The notes beneath the pieces were generated by a model. The model saw only the letters and a program-made list of their open reading frames with translations. It made no database searches and had not been told where the DNA came from. Positions 1 through 6,615 of a DNA stretch of 23,546 nt are shown here, in pieces. Made by a program: the position numbers and the translations under genes. The stretch spans positions 1 to 23,546 of IMG/VR virus record IMGVR_UViG_3300027754_000446, one strand, 5' to 3'. Positions within the stretch are counted from its first letter, which is position 1, and each line of letters opens with the position of its first letter. This stretch comes from a virus.

Positions 1-1471
1 GCGGGATCATCTGCTGATCTGGCTGGCTCATCTGAGCAGCAGCGGCATAGGCCAGAATCGTCTGCGGCTGAAATTTGCTGCACATGACCTGCGCTTTTAG
101 CCGGATCAGCTCGCTGGCAAACAGTGCGACTTCTTCCTGCATCGAGCGCAGGCGCAGGCCGGCGTATTGGCCTTTGATCTGTTGCGCGGTTGCGGTTTCG
201 CTTGCTGCCGAGGCGCCGCGGATAATGTCAGAAATGCCGGTGATCTCGTAGATCTGCGCTTTGATCTCGGTGCGTGCCCGGTAGCAATTCAGTAGAGCAT
301 TAGCCAGCTCATCGATCGGCAGAATGTCGATAGCGCCTTTAAGCCCGCCTTTTTCGCTGAATTGCATCCATTTGTCGACTGGGATCAGCGTATTGTTGTC
401 GCCCTCGGTCAGCAGGCGTTGCAGTGCCGGCTGGCTCGCATCGTAAACGCCGCGAATCCGCAGTGCTTTAACCAGTCCATCAATGCGATCTGAAAGAATA
501 TCTAGCTCGTTGGCTTGGTCCTGGTAAAGCACGAAGTCCGGCACCGGAATCAGCGTGTCGCTGGTCGTGGTGCTGTAAAGCGGCTTTGAACAGGGGAAAA
601 AGCCCTCTAGCTCAAGCGGATCGTCGCGCTCGTCGATCAGCTCGTTATAGTTCTTGGTAAACCAGTAGACCTTGCCGGTTTCTTTATCCCACAACTCGCA
701 TATCTTTGCGCGGGTGCGCTCTTTGTTGCTCTGGCCATAAGTTTTGAGCGTTTCCGGTCCTGAATCTAACGGAATCTTTTTTGATACCTTTTCGCCGAAT
801 CGCTCTGTAAGCGCCTCGCGTGTCATGTAAACCCAACGCCAAACGCAGGTTACCTCCTCCCAAGTGCGTGCGACAGAGTGGCCAAAATCCTTCCAATGAA
901 CGTAATCGGTGGGGGCGCACTCGTATTCGATTTCCTCTTGCGGCTCGGCTTCGCCAGCGGTGTAGTCCTGATTCTCGGGATTCTCGGCGCCTTCGGGGGT
1001 TTGGCCTTCTGCTCGCTCATTTTCGATGTCCTCGGTGATTTGCACGCCATCTTCGGGTGTGTCAAGTGTGCGAACATGCGGCTCGTAACGCACCCAAGCA
1101 GTGCCGCGGCCACCGAGGAACCGATCCTCAACGGCATAGCGCATCGTGGCGCGGAAGTCTGGGTAATGCTCAATCTCGTAATCAAGCGCACGCTCGATCA
1201 GCTCAGACGCCACGCGGCCCACAGGATCGTTATCACCGAACCGGCGCTCTGCGACCGCTTTCGGCAGCTTGGAGTAAACAGCCGGAATCAACGTCTGCAC
1301 GTTGGACCATAGAATATTGAATTTTGCGGTTTCGTTGGTATGCTGGCTGCGATTGTCGTCACGATAGCGTTTGACGATTTTCTCTGCCCGCGCTTCCCAC
1401 TTCTTGAATTCGTTGTCGTATTGACTGACGATATTCAGGTATTTCTGCACGCCGGTTGCGGTGGCTTCCAT
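1..1471 (-). CDS. Phage portal protein, C-terminus cut by window edge
   Basis: Portal proteins form the dodecameric ring at the capsid vertex through which DNA is packaged and ejected. I translated the minus strand from the ATG at 1471: it stays open for 490 codons and runs off base 1, so the gene is partial. The first 70 residues hold the phrase FNILWSNVQTLIPAVYSKLP, followed by a run of Arg/Phe-rich residues. This is typical of the portal family seen in Bcep22-like and related podoviruses. An acidic Glu/Pro/Asn/Gln-rich insert lies around residues 130-160, and the later part (GISDIIRGASAASETATAQQ) matches the portal stem and wing region. The start sits directly against the stop of the upstream ART-like gene, consistent with one late operon. 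The family call is from memory of sequence patterns, not a search. Confidence 0.85.
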   Translation of the reverse strand, partial: MEATATGVQKYLNIVSQYDNEFKKWEARAEKIVKRYRDDNRSQHTNETAKFNILWSNVQTLIPAVYSKLPKAVAERRFGDNDPVGRVASELIERALDYEIEHYPDFRATMRYAVEDRFLGGRGTAWVRYEPHVRTLDTPEDGVQITEDIENERAEGQTPEGAENPENQDYTAGEAEPQEEIEYECAPTDYVHWKDFGHSVARTWEEVTCVWRWVYMTREALTERFGEKVSKKIPLDSGPETLKTYGQSNKERTRAKICELWDKETGKVYWFTKNYNELIDERDDPLELEGFFPCSKPLYSTTTSDTLIPVPDFVLYQDQANELDILSDRIDGLVKALRIRGVYDASQPALQRLLTEGDNNTLIPVDKWMQFSEKGGLKGAIDILPIDELANALLNCYRARTEIKAQIYEITGISDIIRGASAASETATAQQIKGQYAGLRLRSMQEEVALFASELIRLKAQVMCSKFQPQTILAYAAAAQMSQPDQQMIP

Positions 1472-2509
1472 TTATTCGCGTCCTATGATGTTCATGTGCT
1501 TGGGGTCAAACACGACAAAGTTGCTGGTGCCACCGCCAGCGCGTGAGCCTTCGTCTAGGTATTTGATGCCGGGGATGCCGAGGCTATACCGCATGTAATT
1601 TGCAGCGGCTAGCGCGCCCTTTGAATCTTGCGTAGCTCGCTTTCCAGAACCAAATACCTGTTCTACGAGAGCGTCGTGAAACTGCTGCCCGGTCATGTTT
1701 GGTTTTGCAATGGATGGCATAAAATCTAATGCTGCTTTGCCCGCGGCTTGCTGACTCAGCGGCTTATCCCAATCCAGCATCTTGGCTATCTGCTCGTCTG
1801 GGAGGTCTACTTTGTAGAGGGAGCCCGGCAAATCTACATTAGGCAATGGTTGTTCTGATCTAAGAATTTTAACTGCTGGATTATTATTGCCGCCTGCAAA
1901 AGTTCTTGCATGAAACTCAGCCGCGGCTGCACGATCACCATTGTGCCTTGAAAGCTCAAAAGCGGCAGTTTGAACAGGATCATCCCAATTAATAGATTTT
2001 CCGCCTATTTTTATTTCTGCGGCTGGTTTACCTTGTGCTTTGTGCATTGCAGATACACTGCCTTGATAAGATTTTGCAACGCTTGGTGCCTCTGATAAAT
2101 AACCAGCCCCAACACCGTAAGCCTGCGCCCCCTCACCCGTTCCAATCTTCATCGGATCAAACTCGCCCAATGGATTATTGGCAGTTGGTTGGAAGCGATG
2201 CGGGCTTCCGTGATAGACAATCTTGCCCAACATCGCAGGTCCAAAGTTCAACGCGCTATCAATCCCCTGATTAATCATCTCCTGCTTGTTTTCAGGATTC
2301 ATCTGCGAGAGCACGCCACGCGGAGGATTCTTTAACGCTTCTGCCCAGGCGGTCGGCGATACCAGATCGCTAACGTTCTTTTGCACGCCGCGGCCCCATT
2401 GGGCGGCAGCATCTAGTGCCCGACCAACCATGCTGTCAGGTTCGGGTGTCGGCAACGCCATGCCTTGCTGGTATCTCAGCGCAGCTGCCAAGCGGTCGGT
2501 GTCGGCCAT
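1472..2509 (-). CDS. ADP-ribosyltransferase-like phage protein (ART-PolyVal type)
   Basis: 345 residues. Residues 98-140 contain YHGSPHRF, a FDPMKIGTGEGAQAYG stretch and GYLSEAPSVAKSY; residues 229-255 contain LYKVDLPDEQ and LDWDKPLSQQ; the C-terminus has GIPGIKYLDEGSR followed by FVVFD. These are the hallmarks of the ADP-ribosyltransferase domain described in phage polyvalent proteins. Expected catalytic elements are H100, Y137 and a late acidic residue, though the catalytic set is inferred. Such enzymes are thought to modify host proteins on infection. The first 15 residues (starting MADTDRLAAALR) almost repeat the start of the protein at 2799-3221. The gene lies between DUF6321-like and portal genes, with a TAATG overlap upstream. 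An effector packaged in the virion is possible; activity is not shown by sequence alone. Confidence 0.8.
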   Translation of the reverse strand: MADTDRLAAALRYQQGMALPTPEPDSMVGRALDAAAQWGRGVQKNVSDLVSPTAWAEALKNPPRGVLSQMNPENKQEMINQGIDSALNFGPAMLGKIVYHGSPHRFQPTANNPLGEFDPMKIGTGEGAQAYGVGAGYLSEAPSVAKSYQGSVSAMHKAQGKPAAEIKIGGKSINWDDPVQTAAFELSRHNGDRAAAAEFHARTFAGGNNNPAVKILRSEQPLPNVDLPGSLYKVDLPDEQIAKMLDWDKPLSQQAAGKAALDFMPSIAKPNMTGQQFHDALVEQVFGSGKRATQDSKGALAAANYMRYSLGIPGIKYLDEGSRAGGGTSNFVVFDPKHMNIIGRE

Positions 2510-2796
2510 TATTTATTCCTGCTCGATATTGCTGCGGCTTTGCTCTTGGCGTCGGCCTTGCTGCTCGCGCCCCATGCCTTGAGCGCAAGCGCCAAGCGTG
2601 TTGGCTCGCCGTTCTTCTCCATCGGCCCCGGCATACCGCCCATGCGGGCCAGAAATGATGCACGCCGCGGGTTATCGCCAGCCTTTACAGGCGCTTTAAG
2701 CGTGCCGCCTGTTTCGGCTTTGTAACTGGCTCGGCCTGCCGCGTTCAATCCACCGGCAGGGTTTTTCCCTTCTTTACGTGTCCAGGCTGCGCTCAT
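2509..2796 (-). CDS. Small basic phage protein, DUF6321-like
   Basis: 95 residues, strongly basic. The pattern W-x-RKEGKNPAGGLNAAGRASY near the N-terminus, then GGTLKAPV, then RRASFLARMGGMPGP, resembles the small phage family annotated as DUF6321, which often sits among head and packaging genes. The function is unknown; the Lys/Arg/Gly content would suit nucleic-acid contact, but that is inference. Its stop overlaps the start of the ART-like gene (TAATG), and its own ATG follows closely after the stop of the 140-residue protein, so the three genes are tightly coupled. Confidence 0.75.
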   Translation of the reverse strand: MSAAWTRKEGKNPAGGLNAAGRASYKAETGGTLKAPVKAGDNPRRASFLARMGGMPGPMEKNGEPTRLALALKAWGASSKADAKSKAAAISSRNK

Positions 2797-2798
2797 TA

Positions 2799-3221
2799 TT
2801 ATTGTCCCGCTTTAATTTTTAACCAATCCGCTTCGGTTGCGCCAACAGCATCAGGGTTTACGCCATTTGCCTGCATATAATGTTCTTTCCATGCGGTCGG
2901 ATGTGTTGCTGATTTCAACATTTCGCCGGTCGGTGTTGATGATGGCCAATGGTAACGATTGCTATCGTAAGGGTCTCGCTCAGGTCTAACTCCAGCGTCC
3001 CATGCTTTGCGGTAATCATAATTAGCGTTTTTGCTTAAATCTGGCGATTCTCCATATTGCTTTGTGAATTCCGCATACCACGGTGTGGCCGCTATTTCTC
3101 GCTGGAATCTAATTTCTTTTCCTTGCGCGGCTATATTCGGGTTCATAGTCGCAGGTCGTTGCGCGGCATCCAGTTCTTGCTGGTATCGCAGAGCAGCAGC
3201 TAGGCGGTCGGCTTCGGCCAT
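2799..3221 (-). CDS. Putative virion-associated protein sharing an N-terminal tag with the ART-like protein
   Basis: 140 residues. It begins MAEADRLAAALRYQQ, 13 of 15 residues identical to the start of the ART-like protein. The central part (WYAEFTKQYGESPDLSK, then NYDYRKAWDAG, then DSNRYHWPSS and HPTAWKEHYM) resembles a recurrent phage-protein motif of the form YDYR-AW--G----PD--H-P---T--HPT, found alone or inside larger phage polyvalent and structural proteins. No enzymatic residues can be assigned. Located two genes before the ART-like gene and just after a small Gly-rich structural candidate. Base composition is somewhat more AT-rich than TerL. A structural or ejected role is inference from context and the shared tag. 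Confidence 0.75.
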   Translation of the reverse strand: MAEADRLAAALRYQQELDAAQRPATMNPNIAAQGKEIRFQREIAATPWYAEFTKQYGESPDLSKNANYDYRKAWDAGVRPERDPYDSNRYHWPSSTPTGEMLKSATHPTAWKEHYMQANGVNPDAVGATEADWLKIKAGQ

Positions 3222-3223
3222 GA

Positions 3224-3547
3224 TTAAGCCGTGAAGATGCCCACAGCCATAACCTCAACACCGGCCCCAGTCGTGACTTTCCACGCCCCGTTAGCCGACA
3301 CTGCATTTAATTCAATGTTGTATACGCCAATACCACCACCAACGGCATTAGGCAGCACGGTATGCGTGAGGATGCCTGTGCCCGTTCCGTCAACGATCTG
3401 GACTAATGATGTTGCTGCCGTAGACACCGTGCAAACTAACCGATGCAGGTAATCACCCACAGCGCCAGTGCCGCCCAATACCTGGGCTGTTTGTGATACT
3501 GCAACATGCTCATAAAAATACCGATACGGATTGCTTACGCCACTCAT
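3224..3547 (-). CDS. Small Gly/Val/Thr-rich protein, probable structural
   Basis: 107 residues, rich in Gly, Val, Thr and Ala with alternating hydrophobic and polar residues (for example LVQIVDGTGTGILTHTVLP), suggesting an all-beta fold. The ATG at 3547 overlaps the TerL stop as ATGA, a sign of translational coupling. Small beta proteins at this place in phage late operons can be decoration or head-associated proteins, but I do not recognise a specific family. It has no membrane segment, Cys motif or catalytic signature. The gene itself is well supported by its position and by the lack of any competing frame in the gap. Confidence 0.75.
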   Translation of the reverse strand: MSGVSNPYRYFYEHVAVSQTAQVLGGTGAVGDYLHRLVCTVSTAATSLVQIVDGTGTGILTHTVLPNAVGGGIGVYNIELNAVSANGAWKVTTGAGVEVMAVGIFTA

Positions 3548-4872
3548 AATCTGCCACTCCTAGTTGTTTTCATTGTTGACCACATATCGTTGAGCGTTAC
3601 TGTGTTTTCAGGTCCAACCATCAACGGTTTGATCCGGTCCGGCGGCTTGACCGTCGGCTCGGCTCGCCAAGCAATCGCTAACATTCGCATTGCGTCTGCC
3701 GGGTGGCTGCACCAATCGTGCCGCGGCGTTTGCCGAAAGGCTTTCTTGTCCTCGTCATACTCGCGCTGATACTGGCGCAGCGCCTCGATGCCCTCGCTGC
3801 ACTTGTCCTCGTCGAACCAGGTATAGGGCAGCATCATCCGCACCGCCTGGATGCCGTCCTGCACGCCCAGATCCGGCACGATCGCCATGTTGTTGATGCC
3901 GAGATGCTCGGCCATCTGCTCAATCACGCTCTTGCCAGAGGCGGCCAGCGTCTTAGCGCGGGCATCGTGCGGCAGGTAGTGCTTTCCGTAACGATAGGGC
4001 TTGCCGGTGACCACCGCGGCCAGCTCACTGATGTTGGCGCCGCTGACTGCGTAGTAGTCGATGACGTGGATCTCGCCGCGGATGACCTGATAGAACCAGA
4101 TCGCGGTATCGTCACGATAGCCGAGATCCCAGGCGGTATGCACCGGCACCTCGGGTTGGTAGTCAACCCGAGTGATGCGGCCGGTTTCGGTTGCCTCGCG
4201 CATCTCGACGCCGTAAAAGGCGCCCATGATGCTGGCTTCAAATGAAATTTCGTATTCTTGATCGTATTGATCTTTTGAAAGCTGCGCCCTTGCAGCTGAC
4301 AACTCGCCATCAGGTAATAACCCTGACTTGCTGGCCGGCAGCTGCAAAAGAAACCACTCATCCCGCAATCGTTCGGCAGTCTGTTTGATTTCCCAAAATT
4401 GATTCTTGCCTTTTGGCGTGCCACCAAACACCGCCCAGCCTTGCCGGTCGGAGAGCGCCGGCCGGATGACGTTGCCCCAAACAGACGGTTTAAAGTCGCC
4501 GTATTCATCCATGAAGATACCGTCAAAGCCCAGCCCGCGCATCGAATCAGCGTTGTCGGCGCCAAACAAACGCACTTTCGAGCCGTTGATCATGTCGACC
4601 GTCAGCTCAGACTCGTTCGTGCTGGCCGCCGAGGTAGCCGAGAAGTGCTTTAGATAGTCCCACGCCACGGATTTAGCCTGGCTTCGAAACGGAGCGATAT
4701 AGGCAAACTGCGGCATCGGGCTTCGGCTTGTAACTGCGGCCCGGATCAAGTCGTTGATCGCCGCCACGGTCTTGCCAGCCCGCCGATGAGCAACCAAGCA
4801 TGACCACCGCTTAGTGCGCTGATGAAACGGCAGGAATGCCGGTCGCGGCTTGTAGGGAATGACGTGCAGCAT
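3544..4872 (-). CDS. terL: Terminase large subunit (packaging ATPase/nuclease)
   Basis: 442 residues, the usual length for TerL. It pumps DNA through the portal into the prohead and cuts the concatemer. The Walker A variant AHRRAGKT lies at residues 28-35, Walker B IFMDE at 119-123, and the coupling motif GGTPKGKN at 150-157. The C-terminal RNase H-like nuclease shows D249 in AWDLG, D303 in LPHDAR and D393 in the HPADAMR stretch, so the catalytic acids look complete. This is the Terminase_6 N/C arrangement. The ATG overlaps the last base of the upstream TerS candidate stop (TAATG), and its own stop overlaps the next gene. High confidence from motifs and context. Confidence 0.95.
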   Translation of the reverse strand: MLHVIPYKPRPAFLPFHQRTKRWSCLVAHRRAGKTVAAINDLIRAAVTSRSPMPQFAYIAPFRSQAKSVAWDYLKHFSATSAASTNESELTVDMINGSKVRLFGADNADSMRGLGFDGIFMDEYGDFKPSVWGNVIRPALSDRQGWAVFGGTPKGKNQFWEIKQTAERLRDEWFLLQLPASKSGLLPDGELSAARAQLSKDQYDQEYEISFEASIMGAFYGVEMREATETGRITRVDYQPEVPVHTAWDLGYRDDTAIWFYQVIRGEIHVIDYYAVSGANISELAAVVTGKPYRYGKHYLPHDARAKTLAASGKSVIEQMAEHLGINNMAIVPDLGVQDGIQAVRMMLPYTWFDEDKCSEGIEALRQYQREYDEDKKAFRQTPRHDWCSHPADAMRMLAIAWRAEPTVKPPDRIKPLMVGPENTVTLNDMWSTMKTTRSGRL

Positions 4873-5165
4873 TACTCAAGCCACCGGAATGTGTGCTCTT
4901 GCGGCCCGCCATCGGGACCGGTTTGTTCTGCGCGTGACAGTTTAGGCACATGGTATTCAAGCAAATCGGAAAAGCATTTAAAAGCCGCCTGCGGTCCGTC
5001 CTGCACTGCGATCTGGTCTAGCCACTCTTGCAGCCGGTCGGCGTTGCCGTCAACAAAACGAGCGATCGCCTCTTTGGCGACTATGGTTGCTTTGTTCTGC
5101 AATCCTTTAGGCCGGCCCGCCCCTGGCCTTTTGTCGCCTTTTTTAAATTGTCCTGCGTTAGCCAT
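4872..5165 (-). CDS. Probable terminase small subunit
   Basis: 97 residues. The N-terminus has a Lys/Gly-rich stretch (QFKKGDKRPGAGRPKGLQNK), a pattern common at the start of phage small terminases and related DNA-binding proteins. A helical segment follows (AIARFVDGNADRLQEWLDQI), then DLLEYHVPKLSR near the C-terminus. Small terminases recognise the packaging site and load TerL. Position directly upstream of TerL with a one-base stop/start overlap supports the role. No classical HTH is obvious, so DNA binding is inferred from the GRPKG segment and context. The start at 5165 overlaps the previous gene by 8 bases. Confidence 0.75.
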   Translation of the reverse strand: MANAGQFKKGDKRPGAGRPKGLQNKATIVAKEAIARFVDGNADRLQEWLDQIAVQDGPQAAFKCFSDLLEYHVPKLSRAEQTGPDGGPQEHTFRWLE

Positions 5166-5331
5166 TTTTCTTTTCTGGCCTCCGCTTCATAGCCTCGGCC
5201 AGCTTTTTACCCTTATCCGCCTGGTTAAAGTCTTTGGCCACAGAAACCGGCACGCCAACCCGTTTCGCAAACTTCGGATCGTGCGCGGCCGCGGCCATCA
5301 TGCGAGCTTGAGCTGGTGAGCTGGAAGGCAT
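5158..5331 (-). CDS. Small phage protein of the MPSxSxAQARxMAAAAH type
   Basis: 57 residues, translated by me from the ATG at 5331 to TAA at 5158-5160. It starts MPSSSPAQARMMAAAAHDP, then FAKRVGVPVSVAKDFNQADKG, a pattern seen in a widespread family of very short phage proteins located near terminase genes. The function is unknown. It overlaps the TerS candidate by 8 bases and the upstream DUF5856-like gene by one base (TAATG), so it is a coupled member of this operon. It is missed by a simple length cut-off, but the sequence pattern and exact fit into the gap make it convincing. Confidence 0.8.
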   Translation of the reverse strand: MPSSSPAQARMMAAAAHDPKFAKRVGVPVSVAKDFNQADKGKKLAEAMKRRPEKKNG

Positions 5332-5696
5332 TATTTCAACACCTTTAACTTATAGATCGTCGAATCAATCAGCTCGCACGCCTCATCAATAATGTTTTGC
5401 AGCTGCGTATCGTCCGGTAACACCTTGCGGATCGAGTCCACAAAGTCTTTGATCTGTTCCAGATATTTCAGCGGCGACTTGGCAATATGAAAGTCGGCCG
5501 GATAAGTTTCGATTATCGAATAACAGCCTTGAAACGCCTCGGCCCAGCGGTCCACAATGTCGATCACGTTCTCGTAGTATTTTTGAAGCGCTTTGTGCTC
5601 GCTATAACTTTTCGTCTGCAAGTGCATGAAATGAGCGTTCGTGCCGCTATGAAACAGCACACTGACAAACAGCGCGGCGTTCTTCTGATAGTCCAC
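5331..5696 (-). CDS. DUF5856-like phage protein (helical, ferritin/Dps-like architecture)
   Basis: 121 residues, all-helical in appearance. The segment HFMHLQTKSYSEHKALQKYY followed by WAEAFQG resembles the DUF5856 family known from several phages, whose His/Glu-rich helices recall ferritin-like four-helix bundles. A metal-binding role is only an inference. The start is a GTG at 5694-5696; AAAGGG lies a few bases upstream. Another open frame (5564-5860) overlaps the first 133 bases, which is unusual. Followed by a one-base overlap with the next gene. Confidence 0.75.
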   Translation of the reverse strand: MDYQKNAALFVSVLFHSGTNAHFMHLQTKSYSEHKALQKYYENVIDIVDRWAEAFQGCYSIIETYPADFHIAKSPLKYLEQIKDFVDSIRKVLPDDTQLQNIIDEACELIDSTIYKLKVLK

Positions 5697-5860
5697 AAGC
5701 GCCCTTTCAGATAGGCAACGGCGACCGCCGGGTGAGCGCCCGCATCGCTCAAGTCGCCGTTTAGCGGGTAGGGATGCGCTTCACGGAGGAGATCAGCGCC
5801 CAGCCAGTTTAGTGCACAATAATTCAGCACGCAAGCCAAAAATTCAAGATAAATCGACAA
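5564..5860 (-). CDS. Questionable ORF filling the 5697-5843 gap
   Basis: 98 residues from a TTG start at 5860; a GTG at 5830 is an alternative. The first half (for example LNYCALNWLGADLLREAHPY and HPAVAVAYLKGRL) looks protein-like and is the only sizeable frame in the gap between the nuclease candidate and the DUF5856-like gene. The second half overlaps the DUF5856-like gene by 133 bases and reads as an Arg/Cys/Thr-rich shadow. Either a small gene with a long overlapping tail, or the N-terminal half of a gene joined to the DUF5856-like frame by a frameshift. No recognised family and no strong ribosome binding site. Confidence 0.35.
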   Translation of the reverse strand: MSIYLEFLACVLNYCALNWLGADLLREAHPYPLNGDLSDAGAHPAVAVAYLKGRLWTIRRTPRCLSVCCFIAARTLISCTCRRKVIASTKRFKNTTRT

Positions 5861-6152
5861 TTCGCTGCACGTAGCGCCCTTTTACGTTCTTGCGCCAGCC
5901 GTGAACCTCGACCCGCACCCCAGCTTCCCGCACTCGACCGATGGTTTCCGATGCCGTAACTTTGGCAACCCTGTTAGCCACGCCCTCACTGGTGACCTGA
6001 ACCGCCAACACCTCGCCGCGTCGGATGGCCAGCAGATCGGCCCAGCCCCAGAGATCCTTACGCGTTCGGGTAAATGAATTCCATTTCTCGACCACTTCGA
6101 CTAGGTAACCGAGTTCGCGGAGAGCTGCCAGACTGCGCTGGGTTGGTGTCAT
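5844..6152 (-). CDS. Small putative PD-(D/E)XK-fold protein
   Basis: 102 residues. The layout resembles a small VRR-NUC or Holliday-resolvase-like fold: N-terminal helix TQRSLAALRELGY, then WNSFTRTRKDLWGWADLLAI, then the strand VLAVQVTS, then a helix, then RVEVHGWRK. The Asp in GWADLL fits the first catalytic acid. The following strand has Q-V-T where E-x-K is expected, so the active site may be degenerate or use other residues. Its ATG (6152) overlaps the stop of the zinc-finger/J-like gene as ATGA. A nuclease-derived role in replication or packaging is inference; fold assignment is tentative. Confidence 0.65.
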   Translation of the reverse strand: MTPTQRSLAALRELGYLVEVVEKWNSFTRTRKDLWGWADLLAIRRGEVLAVQVTSEGVANRVAKVTASETIGRVREAGVRVEVHGWRKNVKGRYVQRIVDLS

Positions 6153-6439
6153 GGGTTATTCCTTTGTTTTAACAACCATTGGGTAACTTTGGTGCTTGAT
6201 TCCGAATTATTGTGCCGGTCTGGATGACACAAACGAATCAAAAGTGGCAACATTTCTTTTAATTCATTGCTGGCATTGTGTTTGGGCGGCGGCGTGTAAT
6301 ACCTTGCTTCTCTTGCACCCTTCAATTTTTCTTCGCGTTCTTTCTTTTGTTTTATCCAACATTTCAAACAAATCTTTTTCCATTCTTCGTCTGCAAAAAA
6401 AACATTATGACATTGCCGGCAATTAATATAATTTTCCAT
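6149..6439 (-). CDS. Zinc-finger protein with C-terminal J-like HPD segment
   Basis: 96 residues from the ATG at 6439. An in-frame extension to 6592 would read through the repeat array with an Arg/Ala-rich, unlikely sequence, so the internal start is preferred. Residues 5-25 have a CxxC...CxxC pair (CRQC, CLKC) typical of a zinc ribbon. A charged Lys/Glu helix follows, and then LLIRLCHPDRHNN contains the HPD signature of J-domains that stimulate Hsp70/DnaK ATPase. Only the helix II-loop-helix III part of a J-domain is present. It could recruit host DnaK to the replication machinery, as lambda P and DnaJ do together; that is inference. There is no clear Shine-Dalgarno sequence. Confidence 0.7.
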   Translation of the reverse strand: MENYINCRQCHNVFFADEEWKKICLKCWIKQKKEREEKLKGAREARYYTPPPKHNASNELKEMLPLLIRLCHPDRHNNSESSTKVTQWLLKQRNNP

Positions 6440-6447
6440 GTTGTTAT

Positions 6448-6523
6448 TGCGCCAATGTGCGCCATACCGCGCCAATGTGCGCCATCTTAAACATTGGCGC
6501 ACTACAGCGCGGGCGGTGCGCCA
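6448..6523. repeat. TGGCGC(A) repeat array with 10-bp period (iteron-like)
   Basis: On the minus strand TGGCGCA or TGGCGCG occurs at 6448-6454, 6458-6464, 6468-6474 and 6478-6484, exactly 10 bp apart, so a 20-bp unit is repeated twice. A copy in the opposite orientation lies at 6495-6501 and another in the first orientation at 6517-6523; outlying copies are at 6585-6591 and 6652-6658. One helical turn per unit places all sites on one DNA face. It lies in the 176-bp gap between the primase-helicase and the zinc-finger gene, next to AT-rich sequence. Consistent with an origin or a regulator-binding array. Confidence 0.7.
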
Positions 6524-6540
6524 ATGCGCCGCACCGCGCT

Positions 6541-6559
6541 GGGGGGGTATGGGGGGAGG
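6541..6559 (+). other. G-tract in the primase downstream gap
   Basis: Seven G, then TAT, six G, A and two G on the plus strand, in the middle of the repeat-rich gap. It is the longest homopurine G cluster noticed in the window. It might adopt a quadruplex-like structure or simply be a strand-biased tract; loop spacing is not ideal for a canonical four-tract quadruplex. Confidence 0.4.
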
Positions 6560-6595
6560 AGCGCAGCGCACTTTTTGCCCTCTTTGGCGCATTTA

Positions 6596-6613
6596 TGTTA
6601 GTCCTCACTAACA
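6596..6613 (-). promoter_or_regulatory. Perfect inverted repeat just after the primase-helicase stop
   Basis: TGTTAGT (6596-6602) and ACTAACA (6607-6613) are perfect 7-bp arms around a 4-base loop, two bases beyond the primase-helicase stop codon. No T-run follows in the direction of transcription, so a simple intrinsic terminator is unlikely. It could be an operator, an mRNA 3' stabiliser or part of the adjacent repeat region. Confidence 0.5.
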
Positions 6614-6615
6614 TA

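Noticed and set aside
878-1312. 144-residue plus-strand frame with hydrophobic start
   Set aside because: Antisense to the portal gene; the hydrophobic stretch mirrors the acidic insert codons on the real strand.
3703-4245. 180-residue plus-strand frame opposite TerL
   Set aside because: It is antisense to a clear, full-length TerL with intact motifs, so it is a codon-bias shadow.
6541-6559. G-quadruplex at the G-tract
   Set aside because: Only two long G runs with a short extra GG; four separated runs of three are not cleanly present, so it is listed only as a G-tract.
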